From positions 650,462 to 714,461 of the forward strand of contig NZ_KQ948734.1 of assembly GCF_001514195.1 (NCBI RefSeq): a stretch of DNA of 64,000 bases, written 5' to 3'. Origin of the DNA: Streptomyces griseorubiginosus (GTDB lineage Bacteria > Actinomycetota > Actinomycetes > Streptomycetales > Streptomycetaceae). The notes under the pieces are model-generated. The model was not told the origin of the DNA, ran no database searches, and was given only the letters and a program-made list of their open reading frames with translations. This document shows, piece after piece, positions 16,163-24,472 of the stretch (positions within the stretch are counted from its first letter, which is position 1; each line of letters begins with the position of its first letter). A program made the translations under genes and the position numbers.

Positions 16163-16590
16163 TCGCAAAAGTTAACAAAGGGTGCATACGGCTGCGTAAC
16201 GTAGCGCACCCCACCCATCTACCCCAGATTTCCATGGTCTTCACGGGGTTTCCACATCGTTATCCCAGGCGGCTCGCATCTCGGCCACTTCTGACGTAAA
16301 TTCAACACGAGGCAATTCGCGTCAGCAAAGCTGCGCGGTGGCACCGCGCAGAGGAGGGGGCTGCGCGGTGCCGCGCCCACTTCCCGGCGTCAAAAAAACG
16401 TTCCGACCCGGATTCACCCACGCGGGCGATGCCGTACGCCCCCATGATTCCGCCGTGTTTCGGCCACGAAACCCCCATGAACTGGGCTTCGACCACCCAC
16501 CACGCCGTCGCCGAGCGACTGCGGAGAGTAGTTGTGGCACGCCGATGCACGCAGCATCACTTACGAAGGGTTATGGTGGAAACCCCCCCT
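16163..16590. other. Long intergenic region with hairpins, possible small RNA or leader
   Basis: This is the first part of a 658-base gap between the methyltransferase and the prenyl transferase genes. I see no convincing gene. It holds an AT-richer stretch (about 16163-16320), a near-perfect palindrome ctgcgcggtg/caccgcgcag (16331-16351) with a further direct copy of ctgcgcggtg at 16361, and an A-run (16393-16399). A short frame from ATG 16477 runs straight through the downstream terminator, so it is unlikely to be a normal gene. Confidence 0.5.
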
Positions 16591-16631
16591 CGGGCCGGTC
16601 CGTCTCCCCCCCACGGACCGGCCCGTTTTTT
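16591..16631 (+). terminator. Strong Rho-independent terminator
   Basis: A perfect 13-bp stem (16591-16603 with 16613-16625), a nine-base C-rich loop, and six T residues form a textbook intrinsic terminator on the plus strand. It does not directly follow the upstream gene, which ends 428 bases earlier, so it must end an intergenic transcript or an attenuated leader of the uppS gene. Confidence 0.85.
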
Positions 16632-16820
16632 CATGACGAAGGAGGGGTGCCTGCCGGGAACGGGGGCACCGCATCCACATGGGGCGCGGGGGGCGACGCG
16701 ACCGGCCGACGGCGACCCGCACTCGCCAACCAGGCGCAGCCACCCCCTTATTAGGCGCCCCTCAACCCCCGGTACCCTCGGACCGCGGGGACCGCATCCG
16801 CACGGAGGGGCGACAATCAC

Positions 16821-17594
16821 GTGAACCTGCGCGACAAGCTGCGCGGCCTGCTCGTCAGGCTCTACGCACGCCGGGTGGAGGGCCACCTGGACCACGCCCA
16901 GGTGCCCAAGCACATCGGTGTCATCGTGGACGGCAGCCGGCGCTGGGCGAAGGCCGCCGGTTCCAGCCCGGTCGACGGCCACCGCGCCGGTGCCGAGAAG
17001 ATCGAGGAGTTCCTCGGCTGGTGCTCCGAGACGGACGTCGAGGTCGTCACCCTCTGGCTGCTGTCGACGGACAACTTCAACCGCCCCCCGGAGGAGCTCG
17101 GCCCCCTCCTCGGCATCATCGAGGACGTCGTCCGCACCCTGGCCTCCGACGGCCGCTGGCGCGTCCACCACGTCGGCACCCCCGACCTGCTGCCCTCCCC
17201 GATGCAGACGGCGCTCAAGGAGGCGGAGGAGTCCACCGCCCACGTAGACGGAATACTCGTCAATGTCGCCATCGGCTACGGCGGCCGCCAGGAGATCGCC
17301 GACGCCGTACGGGCGATGCTGCTGGACGCGCAGGACAAGGGCACCTCGATGGAGGAGCTCGCGGAGGCCGTCGACATCGACATGATCGGCCGCCACCTCT
17401 ACACCGGCGACCAGCCCGACCCCGACCTGGTGATCCGGACCAGCGGCGAACAGCGGCTGTCCGGATTCATGCTGTGGCAGACGGCCCACTCGGAGTACTA
17501 CTTCTGTGAGGTCTTCTGGCCGGCCTTCCGCAAGGTCGACTTCCTGCGCGCCCTGCGCGACTACGCCGCCCGTCACCGGCGTTACGGCGGATGA
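16821..17594 (+). CDS. uppS: Cis-isoprenyl diphosphate synthase (UppS family)
   Basis: This 257-residue cytoplasmic enzyme condenses isopentenyl diphosphate with an allylic primer in Z configuration to make polyprenyl carrier lipids. It has the HIGVIVDGSRRWAK motif at residues 31-44, AVRAMLLDAQ, and RTSGEQRLSGFMLWQTAHSEYYF followed by WPAFRKVDFLRALRDYAARHRRYGG. The catalytic Asp is D37. The family's following Gly-Asn pair is here Gly-Ser. It may therefore be a short-chain or otherwise specialised paralogue rather than the main undecaprenyl synthase. GTG start. The symbol names the family. Confidence 0.85.
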   Translation: MNLRDKLRGLLVRLYARRVEGHLDHAQVPKHIGVIVDGSRRWAKAAGSSPVDGHRAGAEKIEEFLGWCSETDVEVVTLWLLSTDNFNRPPEELGPLLGIIEDVVRTLASDGRWRVHHVGTPDLLPSPMQTALKEAEESTAHVDGILVNVAIGYGGRQEIADAVRAMLLDAQDKGTSMEELAEAVDIDMIGRHLYTGDQPDPDLVIRTSGEQRLSGFMLWQTAHSEYYFCEVFWPAFRKVDFLRALRDYAARHRRYGG

Positions 17595-17595
17595 C

Positions 17596-17618
17596 CGGGC
17601 GCTCACAGGCAGCGCCCG
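17596..17618 (+). terminator. Hairpin terminator after uppS-like gene
   Basis: CGGGCGCT (17596-17603) pairs with AGCGCCCG (17611-17618) across a seven-base loop, starting two bases after the stop codon. No T-run follows, which is common in high-GC actinomycetes. Confidence 0.55.
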
Positions 17619-17918
17619 TATACCCCGTCTGAGGCGGAAGTAACGAGGAGTTCACCAGCGCGCCGTCATGCGCACTGGCATGGCGGCGCATGTTCGAGGG
17701 CATAAGCCAAGCAGGTCGATGCCCGAACCACGGGTGTCGGATCTCAGCGGACGGCACGGGGCCGTCCGCCCGGGAGGCCCTTTGCACCAGCCTTACCGTG
17801 CGGTTGCGGCACGGAAGAAGCAGTGGAGGGCCGGTTCCCGGCCCGTGCAAACGGGCCGTCGACCGGTCCAGCTCCACTCCGTCGCTCCCCGACCTCATCC
17901 GAGGGGGTACGTCCTTCC
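17619..17918. other. Long gap before phoH, probably a 5' leader
   Basis: About 300 bases without a gene. Several GC-rich inverted repeats are visible, such as the ggccggttcccggcc cluster at 17827-17842 and the acgggccgtcgaccggtcc region after it. I recognise no known riboswitch. A long structured leader of the PhoH gene is the simplest reading. Confidence 0.35.
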
Positions 17919-19244
17919 GTGGTGACCAGCACAAAGCGCCGTCTTCCTGACCGGCGCACCTATGTTCTCGACACCAGCGTCCTGCTGGCCGACCCGAACG
18001 CCCTGAGCCGCTTCGACGAGCACGAGGTCGTGCTCCCGATCGTCGTGGTCACGGAGCTGGAGGCCAAGCGGCACCATCCCGAACTCGGCTACTTCGCCCG
18101 GCAGGCCCTGCGCCTGCTCGACGAGTTCCGGGTGCGGTACGGCCGTCTCGACGCCCCCATCCCGATCGGGGAGCTGGGCGGGACCGTCCGTGTCGAGCTC
18201 AATCACTCGGACCCCAGTGTGCTGCCCAGCGGCTACCGCCTGGGGGACAACGACTCCCGCATCCTCGCGGTCGCCCGCAATCTGCAGGCCGAGGGGTTCG
18301 ACGTCACCGTGGTGTCGAAGGACCTCCCGCTCAGGATCAAGGCGTCCTCGGTCGGACTCCTGGCCGAGGAGTACCGCGCCGAGCTCGCCATCACGGGCTC
18401 CTCCGGCTGGACCGGGATGTCCGAACTGACGCTGCCCGGCGAGCAGGTGGACATCCTCTTCGAGGAGGGGCACGTGTATGTGCCCGAGGCCTCGGAGCTG
18501 CCGGTGCACACCGGTCTGACCATCCACTCGGAGCGCGGCAAGGCGCTGGGCCGGGTCACGCCGGACGGCAACGTCCGTCTGGTGCGCGGCGACCGGGAGG
18601 CGTTCGGCATCAAGGGGCGCAGCGCGGAGCAGCGGATCGCGCTGGACATGCTCCTCGACCCGGACATCGGGATCGTGTCGATGGGCGGCCGGGCCGGCAC
18701 CGGAAAGTCGGCGCTCGCGCTGTGCGCGGGTCTGGAGGCGGTACTGGAGCGCCGCCAGCACCAGAAGGTCATGGTCTTCCGTCCGCTGTACGCGGTCGGC
18801 GGCCAGGAGCTGGGCTATCTGCCGGGCTCCGAGTCGGAGAAGATGAGCCCCTGGGCGCAGGCGGTCTTCGACACGCTGTCCGCGGTCGCCGGCCGCGAGG
18901 TCATCGAGGAGGTCACCGCGCGCGGGATGCTCGAGGTCCTGCCCCTCACCCACATCCGCGGTCGCTCGCTGCACGACGCGTTCGTGATCGTGGACGAGGC
19001 GCAGTCCCTGGAGCGGAACGTCCTGCTGACCGTTCTGTCCCGAATCGGCGCCAATTCACGGGTGGTTCTCACCCATGACGTGGCACAGAGGGACAATCTT
19101 CGCGTCGGTCGCTACGACGGTGTCGTCGCCGTGGTGGAGAAGCTGAAGGGACACCCGCTCTTCGCGCATGTGACGCTGACGAGGTCCGAGAGGTCCCAGA
19201 TCGCGGCGCTTGTGACCGAAATGCTGGAGGACGGCCAAATCTGA
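17919..19244 (+). CDS. PIN-PhoH fusion protein (PhoH2-type RNA helicase/nuclease)
   Basis: This 441-residue protein has an N-terminal PIN RNase domain (about 14-150: [50 protein letters not shown] carry the acidic residues) and a C-terminal PhoH ATPase (about 245-435) with Walker [13 protein letters not shown] and Walker [13 protein letters not shown]. Proteins with this PhoH2 layout unwind and cut RNA. A GAGGGGG sequence lies about 10 bases before the GTG pair at 17919/17922. Codons are well adapted and it is a conserved actinobacterial gene. Confidence 0.88.
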   Translation: MVTSTKRRLPDRRTYVLDTSVLLADPNALSRFDEHEVVLPIVVVTELEAKRHHPELGYFARQALRLLDEFRVRYGRLDAPIPIGELGGTVRVELNHSDPSVLPSGYRLGDNDSRILAVARNLQAEGFDVTVVSKDLPLRIKASSVGLLAEEYRAELAITGSSGWTGMSELTLPGEQVDILFEEGHVYVPEASELPVHTGLTIHSERGKALGRVTPDGNVRLVRGDREAFGIKGRSAEQRIALDMLLDPDIGIVSMGGRAGTGKSALALCAGLEAVLERRQHQKVMVFRPLYAVGGQELGYLPGSESEKMSPWAQAVFDTLSAVAGREVIEEVTARGMLEVLPLTHIRGRSLHDAFVIVDEAQSLERNVLLTVLSRIGANSRVVLTHDVAQRDNLRVGRYDGVVAVVEKLKGHPLFAHVTLTRSERSQIAALVTEMLEDGQI

Positions 19245-19645
19245 GGTAATACTCGCCCGTTGGCGCCGTCCGGAAAGGCCAAGAGCCTAGCCGGGCGGCG
19301 TCTTCGTGTGTCGGCGTTTCATGAAATCCCTGGGGTCAAACGGGATGTGAGCTTTCACACGCAACTCAGAATTGCCACCCGGCGTCCGGTTACGGCAGAG
19401 TCTCGGTTCTGTCAGGCCCCGCATACGGCACACCTGTACCCCCAGCGGTACGGCACCACAACAGCACCACGATCAACTCCATATCGTCCGCCGTATGCCG
19501 CCCGCGCACCACGCGGCGCTCCCCGCAAGGGAGTTGCCCACCGGGCCCGTGCCTCCCGTGACCCCGTTAGTTGGGAGGCCAGTGTCCAGGGGCACGATTG
19601 CGTCCGCCAGGGTCACCGAAGCGGGCGATGCTGGAAGGAAACCGT
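19245..19645. other. 400-base gene-free region before tandem transglycosylase genes
   Basis: No gene is apparent. There are short inverted repeats, for example the cctagccgggcggc region near 19290 and tgtgagctttcacac at 19347-19361 (gtgag/ctttcac arms). Streptomyces cell-wall hydrolase genes often carry cyclic-di-AMP riboswitches in leaders of this length. I could not identify that consensus here. Confidence 0.35.
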
Positions 19646-20341
19646 GTGAGCCCGATTTCGGTCCGGGGATTCGCAGTGGCCTCGGCCACCGCGGTCACCG
19701 CTGTAGGTAGCGTGGTGGGAGTCGCCTCCGGCGCCTCCGGCAGTGTCGCGCAGCTGAACGACGCCGAGGCGACGGCAGCCGACACGACGACGCTCCTGGC
19801 GGACATCCCCGCGGGTGAGCAGGCTCAGGTGCAGACCGCGTCCCTCACGCAGCAGGCCGACTACCAGGCCATCGCCGCGGACGCCGGCGCCAAGAAGATC
19901 GCTGAGGAGTCGGCCCGCAAGGCCGCCGCCAAGTCCGCGATCGAGAAGAAGGAAGCCGCCGAGCAGGCGGCCAAGGAAGCCAAGGAGCGCGCCGAGGCCA
20001 AGGAGAAGGCCAGCCGCAGCGCCTCCAGCTTCCCGGTGCAGAGCTCGTACACCGTCGCGCAGATCCAGTCGATGGCTGCCTCGATGGTGCCGAGCGGGCA
20101 GTTCCAGTGCTTCAGCAACATCGTGGACCACGAGTCCAGCTGGAACTACCGGGCCGTCAACGCCTCCTCCGGCGCCTACGGTCTCTTCCAGGCCCTGCCG
20201 GGCTCCAAGATGTCGTCGGTCGGTGCCGACTGGCAGACCAACCCGGCCACCCAGATCAAGTGGGGCCTCAACTACATGGACAGCCGGTACGGCAGCCCCT
20301 GCGAGGCCTGGTCGTTCTGGCAGGCCAACCACTGGTACTAG
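19646..20341 (+). CDS. Secreted transglycosylase SLT-like protein (copy 1)
   Basis: This 231-residue exported protein has a hydrophobic leader (about 8-35), an Ala/Glu/Lys-rich coiled-coil spacer (about 75-130) and a C-terminal lysozyme-like SLT domain. The domain has the catalytic-type Glu in IVDHESSWNYRAVNASSGAYGLFQALPGSKM and the ending INPATQ-like TNPATQIKWGLNYMDSRYGSPCEAW. It probably cleaves peptidoglycan glycan strands during growth or spore germination. GTG 19646 was chosen because GGAAGGAA lies about seven bases upstream and because the paralogue starts in the equivalent place. A closely similar gene follows nine bases downstream. Confidence 0.85.
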   Translation: MSPISVRGFAVASATAVTAVGSVVGVASGASGSVAQLNDAEATAADTTTLLADIPAGEQAQVQTASLTQQADYQAIAADAGAKKIAEESARKAAAKSAIEKKEAAEQAAKEAKERAEAKEKASRSASSFPVQSSYTVAQIQSMAASMVPSGQFQCFSNIVDHESSWNYRAVNASSGAYGLFQALPGSKMSSVGADWQTNPATQIKWGLNYMDSRYGSPCEAWSFWQANHWY

Positions 20342-20350
20342 GCCCCAGCC

Positions 20351-21007
20351 GTGAGCCGGAACTCCGCGCGTGGATTCGCCGTGGTCTCGGCCACGGCGGT
20401 CACCACTGTCGGTGCCGTCATGGGCGTCGCCCAGGCCGGCACCGCACACTCCACCGACGACGCGCAGTCGTCCGCCGGTGACGCGACGCTGCTCGCGGAC
20501 ATACCCGTAGGCGAACAGGCCCCGGTCCAGGCGGCCCCGCTGGCCCGGCAGGCCGAGACCCAGGCCGTCGCCGCGGACGCCGTCGCCAGGAAGTCGGCGG
20601 AGGAATCCGCCCGCGAGCAGGCGGCGAAGGACGCGCGGGCCAAGCGCGCGGCCGCCGAGGAGAAGGCGAAGAAGGAGCGGGAAGCCAAGGGCATCTTCCC
20701 CCTCCAGTCCTCGTACACCGTCGCCGAGGTCCAGGCCATGGCCCGCCAGATCGTGCCCAGCGGGCAGTTCCAGTGCTTCAGCAACATCGTGAACCACGAG
20801 TCCACCTGGAACTACCTGGCCGTCAACGCCGCCTCGGGCGCCTACGGCCTCGTCCAGGCCCTGCCCGGCAACAAGATGGCCTCCGCCGGCGCCGACTGGC
20901 GGATTAACCCGGCCACCCAGATCAAGTGGGGCCTGAACTACATGAACGGCCGGTACGGCAGCCCCTGTGGCGCCTGGTCGTACTGGCAGGCCCACGGCAA
21001 CTACTGA
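20351..21007 (+). CDS. Secreted transglycosylase SLT-like protein (copy 2)
   Basis: This 218-residue paralogue of the preceding gene has a leader SRNSARGFAVVSATAVTTVGAVMGVAQ, a Lys/Glu/Ala-rich coiled coil (about 75-115), and an SLT domain with IVNHESTWNYLAVNAASGAYGLVQALPGNKM and PATQIKWGLNYMNGRYGSPCGAW. The two proteins are near-identical in the catalytic half and differ in the spacer, indicating a tandem gene duplication. The GTG at 20351 has no Shine-Dalgarno sequence, so translation probably depends on the upstream copy. Confidence 0.85.
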   Translation: MSRNSARGFAVVSATAVTTVGAVMGVAQAGTAHSTDDAQSSAGDATLLADIPVGEQAPVQAAPLARQAETQAVAADAVARKSAEESAREQAAKDARAKRAAAEEKAKKEREAKGIFPLQSSYTVAEVQAMARQIVPSGQFQCFSNIVNHESTWNYLAVNAASGAYGLVQALPGNKMASAGADWRINPATQIKWGLNYMNGRYGSPCGAWSYWQAHGNY

Positions 21008-21037
21008 TCGCGGGCCACGCCCGCCGCTCAACCCCGT

Positions 21038-21070
21038 GCAGCCCCTCCCCGTCCTAGGGGGAGGGGCTGC
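21038..21070 (+). terminator. GC-rich hairpin terminator after the transglycosylase pair
   Basis: A perfect 13-bp stem (21038-21050 with 21058-21070) and a seven-base loop containing ctag. No T-run follows, as in many actinomycete terminators. Confidence 0.75.
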
Positions 21071-21140
21071 TGCCCTGTACGGTCGGACCGGAAGACTCCT
21101 CGGGGGAGTGGTGGGGAGAGACGGGGGAAGAGGACGGATC

Positions 21141-22559
21141 ATGTCGCGAGTGCCAGGGTGGATCGGCCGGGTCGGTGCCCGGCTGACCGATGTGGGTGAG
21201 CGGTTGGACGAGCGCCGCGCCGAGGTCGCCCGGGAGGAGGCCGAGGACCGCTCGGCCGTGCCGTCCGTGCGCAAGCCGAAGAGGCCCGTGGGTGCCGCGT
21301 CCCGCGAGCCGGTCGTGCTGGTGCCGCGCCCCGACCCCGCGCAGGCCGTGCCGTGGGGTGTCCGGGTCGCCGCGGAGGCCGGCTGGCGGCTCCTGATCCT
21401 CGCGGGCACCGTGTGGGTGCTGATGCGGATCATCAGCTCCGTCCAGCTCGTCGTGTTCGCCTTCGTGGTGGCCCTGCTCATCACCGCGCTGCTCCAGCCG
21501 ACCGTGGCCCGGCTCAGGCGCCACGGCGTGCCGCGCGGCCCGGCCACCGCGCTCACCGCGATCCTCGGGTTCGTCGTCATCGGCCTGATGGGCTGGTTCG
21601 TGACCTGGCAGGTCATGGAGAACATCGACAACCTCTCCGACCAGATCCAGAGCGGCATCGACGACCTGCGCAACTGGCTGCTGAAGAGCCCCTTCCACGT
21701 CACCGACAAGCAGATCAACCAGATCGCCAAGAACCTGCGGGAGGCGGTCGGCGCCAACACCGACCAGATCACCTCCGCGGGCCTGGAAGGCGTCCAGGTC
21801 GTCGTCGAGGCGCTCACCGGCATCCTGCTGACCTTCTTCTCCACCCTCTTCCTGCTCTACGACGGCCGCCGCATCTGGGAGTGGACGCTGAAGCTGGTCC
21901 CCGCGGCCGCCCGTCCCGCCGTGGCCGGCGCCGGCCCGCGCGCCTGGCGCACGCTGACCGCCTACGTCCGCGGCACGGTCCTGGTGGCGCTCATCGACGC
22001 CGTCTTCATCGGCATCGGCATCTACTTCCTCAAGGTGCCCATGGCGGTGCCGCTGGCCGTCTTCATCTTCCTGTTCTCCTTCATCCCGCTGGTCGGCGCG
22101 GTCGCCTCCGGCGCGCTGGCGGTACTGGTCGCGCTGGTCACCCAGGGCGTGTTCACCGCGGTGATGACGCTCGCGGTGGTCCTCGCCGTCCAGCAGATCG
22201 AGGGCCACATCCTCCAGCCGTTCATCCTCGGCCGCGCGGTCCGCGTGCACCCCCTCGCGGTCGTCCTCACGGTCGCCACCGGCGGCATGGTGGCCGGCAT
22301 CGGCGGCGCGGTGGTGGCCGTACCGCTGGTGGCGGTGACGAACACGGTGGTGAGCTACCTCAAGGCGTACGCCGAGGACCAGTCGCCGCCGGACGCTCCG
22401 GACGCCCCGGACGCCGAGGACGAGGACGGTCGGCCGAGCGGGCACGAGGACGAGGGCGGCCGGCATGACGACGGCGAGCCCGCTGCCGTAGCAGACGGGG
22501 AGGGGCCGGCGGACCCGCCTCCGGGTCCCGAAAAACCTCCTTCGGATTCGGTCAAATGA
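21141..22559 (+). CDS. AI-2E family transporter
   Basis: This 472-residue polytopic membrane protein of the AI-2E exporter/PerM family has a charged N-terminus of about 70 residues, helices near 80-95, 100-120, 150-175, a long soluble section (NIDNLSDQIQSGIDDLRNWLL through the QITSAGLEG stretch), and C-terminal helices with the family signature VALIDAVFIGIGIYFLKVPMAVPLAVFIFLFSFIPLVGAVASG. A long acidic Asp/Glu/Gly-rich tail ends it. The family includes quorum-signal and sodium/lithium exporters; the substrate here is unknown. The ATG follows GGGGGAAGAGGACGG. Confidence 0.85.
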   Translation: MSRVPGWIGRVGARLTDVGERLDERRAEVAREEAEDRSAVPSVRKPKRPVGAASREPVVLVPRPDPAQAVPWGVRVAAEAGWRLLILAGTVWVLMRIISSVQLVVFAFVVALLITALLQPTVARLRRHGVPRGPATALTAILGFVVIGLMGWFVTWQVMENIDNLSDQIQSGIDDLRNWLLKSPFHVTDKQINQIAKNLREAVGANTDQITSAGLEGVQVVVEALTGILLTFFSTLFLLYDGRRIWEWTLKLVPAAARPAVAGAGPRAWRTLTAYVRGTVLVALIDAVFIGIGIYFLKVPMAVPLAVFIFLFSFIPLVGAVASGALAVLVALVTQGVFTAVMTLAVVLAVQQIEGHILQPFILGRAVRVHPLAVVLTVATGGMVAGIGGAVVAVPLVAVTNTVVSYLKAYAEDQSPPDAPDAPDAEDEDGRPSGHEDEGGRHDDGEPAAVADGEGPADPPPGPEKPPSDSVK

Positions 22560-22715
22560 GCGCCGAACGCACTGCTTTGAACACTCCGCCGAACTCAACT
22601 TCCGTCAACTAAAGGCAGCTCGGAAAACTCCCGTCCGGAATATGCGCCCGGACTGATACACATTCCCTCCTCAGCGCTACGCGTCAGGCGTATGTGCGAG
22701 GCGGCGGGGGGTGTG

Positions 22716-23546
22716 ATGTCGGGCCACGAACACCTGGCTCAGGCCCTGGCCGAGTGCGGCCGCGACGGCTACACCGGGGAGCTGCGGGTCCACGGCACAC
22801 CCGGCGGCACCTTCCACTTCGGGGACGGCCGGGTGGTCGCCGTGGAGACCCCCGGCGCCCCGGGCCCCGAGGCACTGCTGCTGCGCTCCGGCCGGGTCAG
22901 CGGCGAGCAGTGGGCCGAGCTGGTGCGGGAGTCGGGGGGCTCACGCTGGCCGGCGACCGCGCTCATCGCGCACGGCTACGCGGGCGCCGCACAGCTCAGG
23001 GTGGTGTGCGCGCTGGCGCTGCACGACGCCGCCTTCGCGATGGCCGCCGGCCGGGTGGACGGCTGCGAACGCGTCGCCTCCGCCGAGCTGTTCGCGCAGG
23101 TCCCGCTGGGTGAGCCACCCCTGCGCCTGCTTCAGGACGCGACCCGCAGGCTCAGCGCCCTGGCCGGTCTGCCGCACCCCGTGCACCCCGACCGGGAACG
23201 GCCCGTGCCCGCAGGCACCGGGCCCGGATCAACGGCGCTCCAGCGCGAGCTGCTCACCCACGCCGACGGCCGCTGCACGGCCCGCGATCTCGCCTTCCGG
23301 GTGGGGCGCGGGGTCTACACCGTCGCGGTCGAGGTCGCCCGGATGCTCGACGAAGGGCTCCTGGTGTGCACCGCGGCACCGGTGCCCCTTCCGGTCCGCA
23401 CGCTGCCCGACGGCCATGCGCTTCAGCCGCGCAAGCCCTCGCAGGCAGAGCCGCCCCCGCCCCCGGCGTACGGCGATCTGCCCCGCCGTAAACCAGGAAG
23501 CTTTTTCCGGCTCCGGAATGGAACAGCGAATGGAACAGCGAAATGA
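22716..23546 (+). CDS. DUF4388-like protein of a roadblock module
   Basis: This 276-residue cytoplasmic protein has an N-terminal half resembling DUF4388: GYTGELRVHGTPGGTFHFGDGRVVAVETP at about 13-41, then a short helical segment, and a C-terminal winged-helix-like part (ALQRELLTHADGRCTARDLAFRVGRGVYTVAVEVARMLDEGLL). A Pro-rich tail follows. In other bacteria DUF4388 proteins sit beside roadblock/GTPase systems. Here two roadblock genes follow directly. The start is one of three close candidates at 22692, 22713 and 22716; 22716 has a G-run just before it. Confidence 0.65.
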   Translation: MSGHEHLAQALAECGRDGYTGELRVHGTPGGTFHFGDGRVVAVETPGAPGPEALLLRSGRVSGEQWAELVRESGGSRWPATALIAHGYAGAAQLRVVCALALHDAAFAMAAGRVDGCERVASAELFAQVPLGEPPLRLLQDATRRLSALAGLPHPVHPDRERPVPAGTGPGSTALQRELLTHADGRCTARDLAFRVGRGVYTVAVEVARMLDEGLLVCTAAPVPLPVRTLPDGHALQPRKPSQAEPPPPPAYGDLPRRKPGSFFRLRNGTANGTAK

Positions 23547-23588
23547 CACTGCCGATCAGATGTGAACAGAATCAGGGGAGTTGAGTCA

Positions 23589-23987
23589 ATGGATCACCAA
23601 GCCCTGGCGCTCGAAATGCGCGGTCTGCGCGAACAGGTCACCGGAATCACCGACACCGCGGTCGCCGCCGCGGACGGGCTGCTCATCGCCGCCGACACCG
23701 CCGACTCGATCGACCCGGAGGGCCTCGCCGCACTCGCCGCGGCCGGGCTCGGCCTCGCCCGCCGCACCGCCGGGGCGACCGACCGCGGCGCGCTGCGCCG
23801 GACGGTGACCTACGGCAGCCACGGCTGCGCCGCCTTCTACGCCGTCGGCGACACCGCCCTGATGGTCGTGCTCGGCGACGAGGGGATGGACCTGGAGCAG
23901 CTGCACCGGGCGACCCAGCCGGCCCTCCACCGGATCGGCTCGATCCTCACCGACACGGCGAGCGACAAAGCATCAGAAGGAGTCTGA
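23589..23987 (+). CDS. Roadblock/LC7 domain protein (first of pair)
   Basis: This 132-residue roadblock/LC7 fold protein reads LREQVTGITDTAVAAADGLLIAADTADSIDPEGLAALAAAGLGLARRT, YGSHGCAAFYAVGDTALMVVLGDEGMDLEQLHRATQPALHRIGSIL. Roadblock proteins usually act as GTPase regulators or dimerising adaptors. The ATG at 23589 follows CAGGGGAG. It lies between the DUF4388-like protein and a second roadblock protein. Confidence 0.85.
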   Translation: MDHQALALEMRGLREQVTGITDTAVAAADGLLIAADTADSIDPEGLAALAAAGLGLARRTAGATDRGALRRTVTYGSHGCAAFYAVGDTALMVVLGDEGMDLEQLHRATQPALHRIGSILTDTASDKASEGV

Positions 23988-23991
23988 AGGG

Positions 23992-24420
23992 ATGGGGACG
24001 AAGCGTATGACCTCAGGTTTCTCCGACCAGGTGATGGGCCTGGTCAAGTCCCTGCGCACGGACGCCCCCGACTGCGTCGCGTCCGGCGTGGTCGACATGT
24101 CCACCGGCATGCTGCTGTCGTACGAGACCGTCGAGAACCACCCGCCGGAGGTCCTCGACCTCCTGGCGGGGGCGACTCTCGACCTGTTCCAGGGCCGTAC
24201 GGTCGTGATGATCGAGGACGTCTTCAAGGAGCGTCGCGGGATCAGCAACGACAACCACTTCTTCCAGGAGATCCTGGTCAACAGCGAGAACCTCACGCAC
24301 CTGTTCGTGCGGCTGGTCGAACAGCAGGACGTCGTGGCCGTCGTGGTGTGCCGCAAGTCGGTCAACGTCGGCATGCTGTTCGCCCAGGTCCGGCGGGTGG
24401 TGAAGGAGTACAGCCTCTGA
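23992..24420 (+). CDS. Roadblock/LC7-like protein (second of pair)
   Basis: This 142-residue protein is similar in size and layout to a roadblock domain: VMGLVKSLRTDAPDCVASGVVDMSTGMLLSYETVENHPPEVLDLLAGATLDLFQ, then FQEILVNSENLTHLFVRLVEQQDVVAVVVCRKSVNVGMLFAQVRRVVKEY. It starts five bases after the preceding stop, so the two are coupled. No GTPase or kinase partner is present, unlike the conservon (cvn) loci where roadblock, DUF742 and GTPase genes cluster with a kinase. Confidence 0.75.
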   Translation: MGTKRMTSGFSDQVMGLVKSLRTDAPDCVASGVVDMSTGMLLSYETVENHPPEVLDLLAGATLDLFQGRTVVMIEDVFKERRGISNDNHFFQEILVNSENLTHLFVRLVEQQDVVAVVVCRKSVNVGMLFAQVRRVVKEYSL

Positions 24421-24443
24421 CCCGGCCGCTGACCGGGACACCC

Positions 24444-24472
24444 GGCTGCGGGCGGTCACTCCGTCCGCAGCC
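24444..24472. terminator. Bidirectional hairpin between roadblock genes and ABC permease
   Basis: A 12-bp stem with one wobble pair (24444-24455 with 24461-24472) and loop tcact. The hairpin covers the stop codon of the minus-strand permease gene, and the loop begins at that stop, so it could end transcripts from both sides. Confidence 0.55.

Noticed and set aside
16477..16824. Small plus-strand ORF from ATG 16477 before uppS
   Set aside because: It reads directly through a perfect intrinsic terminator and its C-terminal half is low-complexity Pro/His/Gly. A noncoding role is more likely.
19245..19645. Possible cyclic-di-AMP riboswitch before the transglycosylase genes
   Set aside because: I could not see the conserved ydaO core or its pairing elements, so I list only a long leader.
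19613..21844. A 743-residue minus-strand ORF opposite the transglycosylase genes
   Set aside because: Gly/Val-rich shadow translation of the duplicated genes; the internal similarity comes from the plus-strand paralogues.
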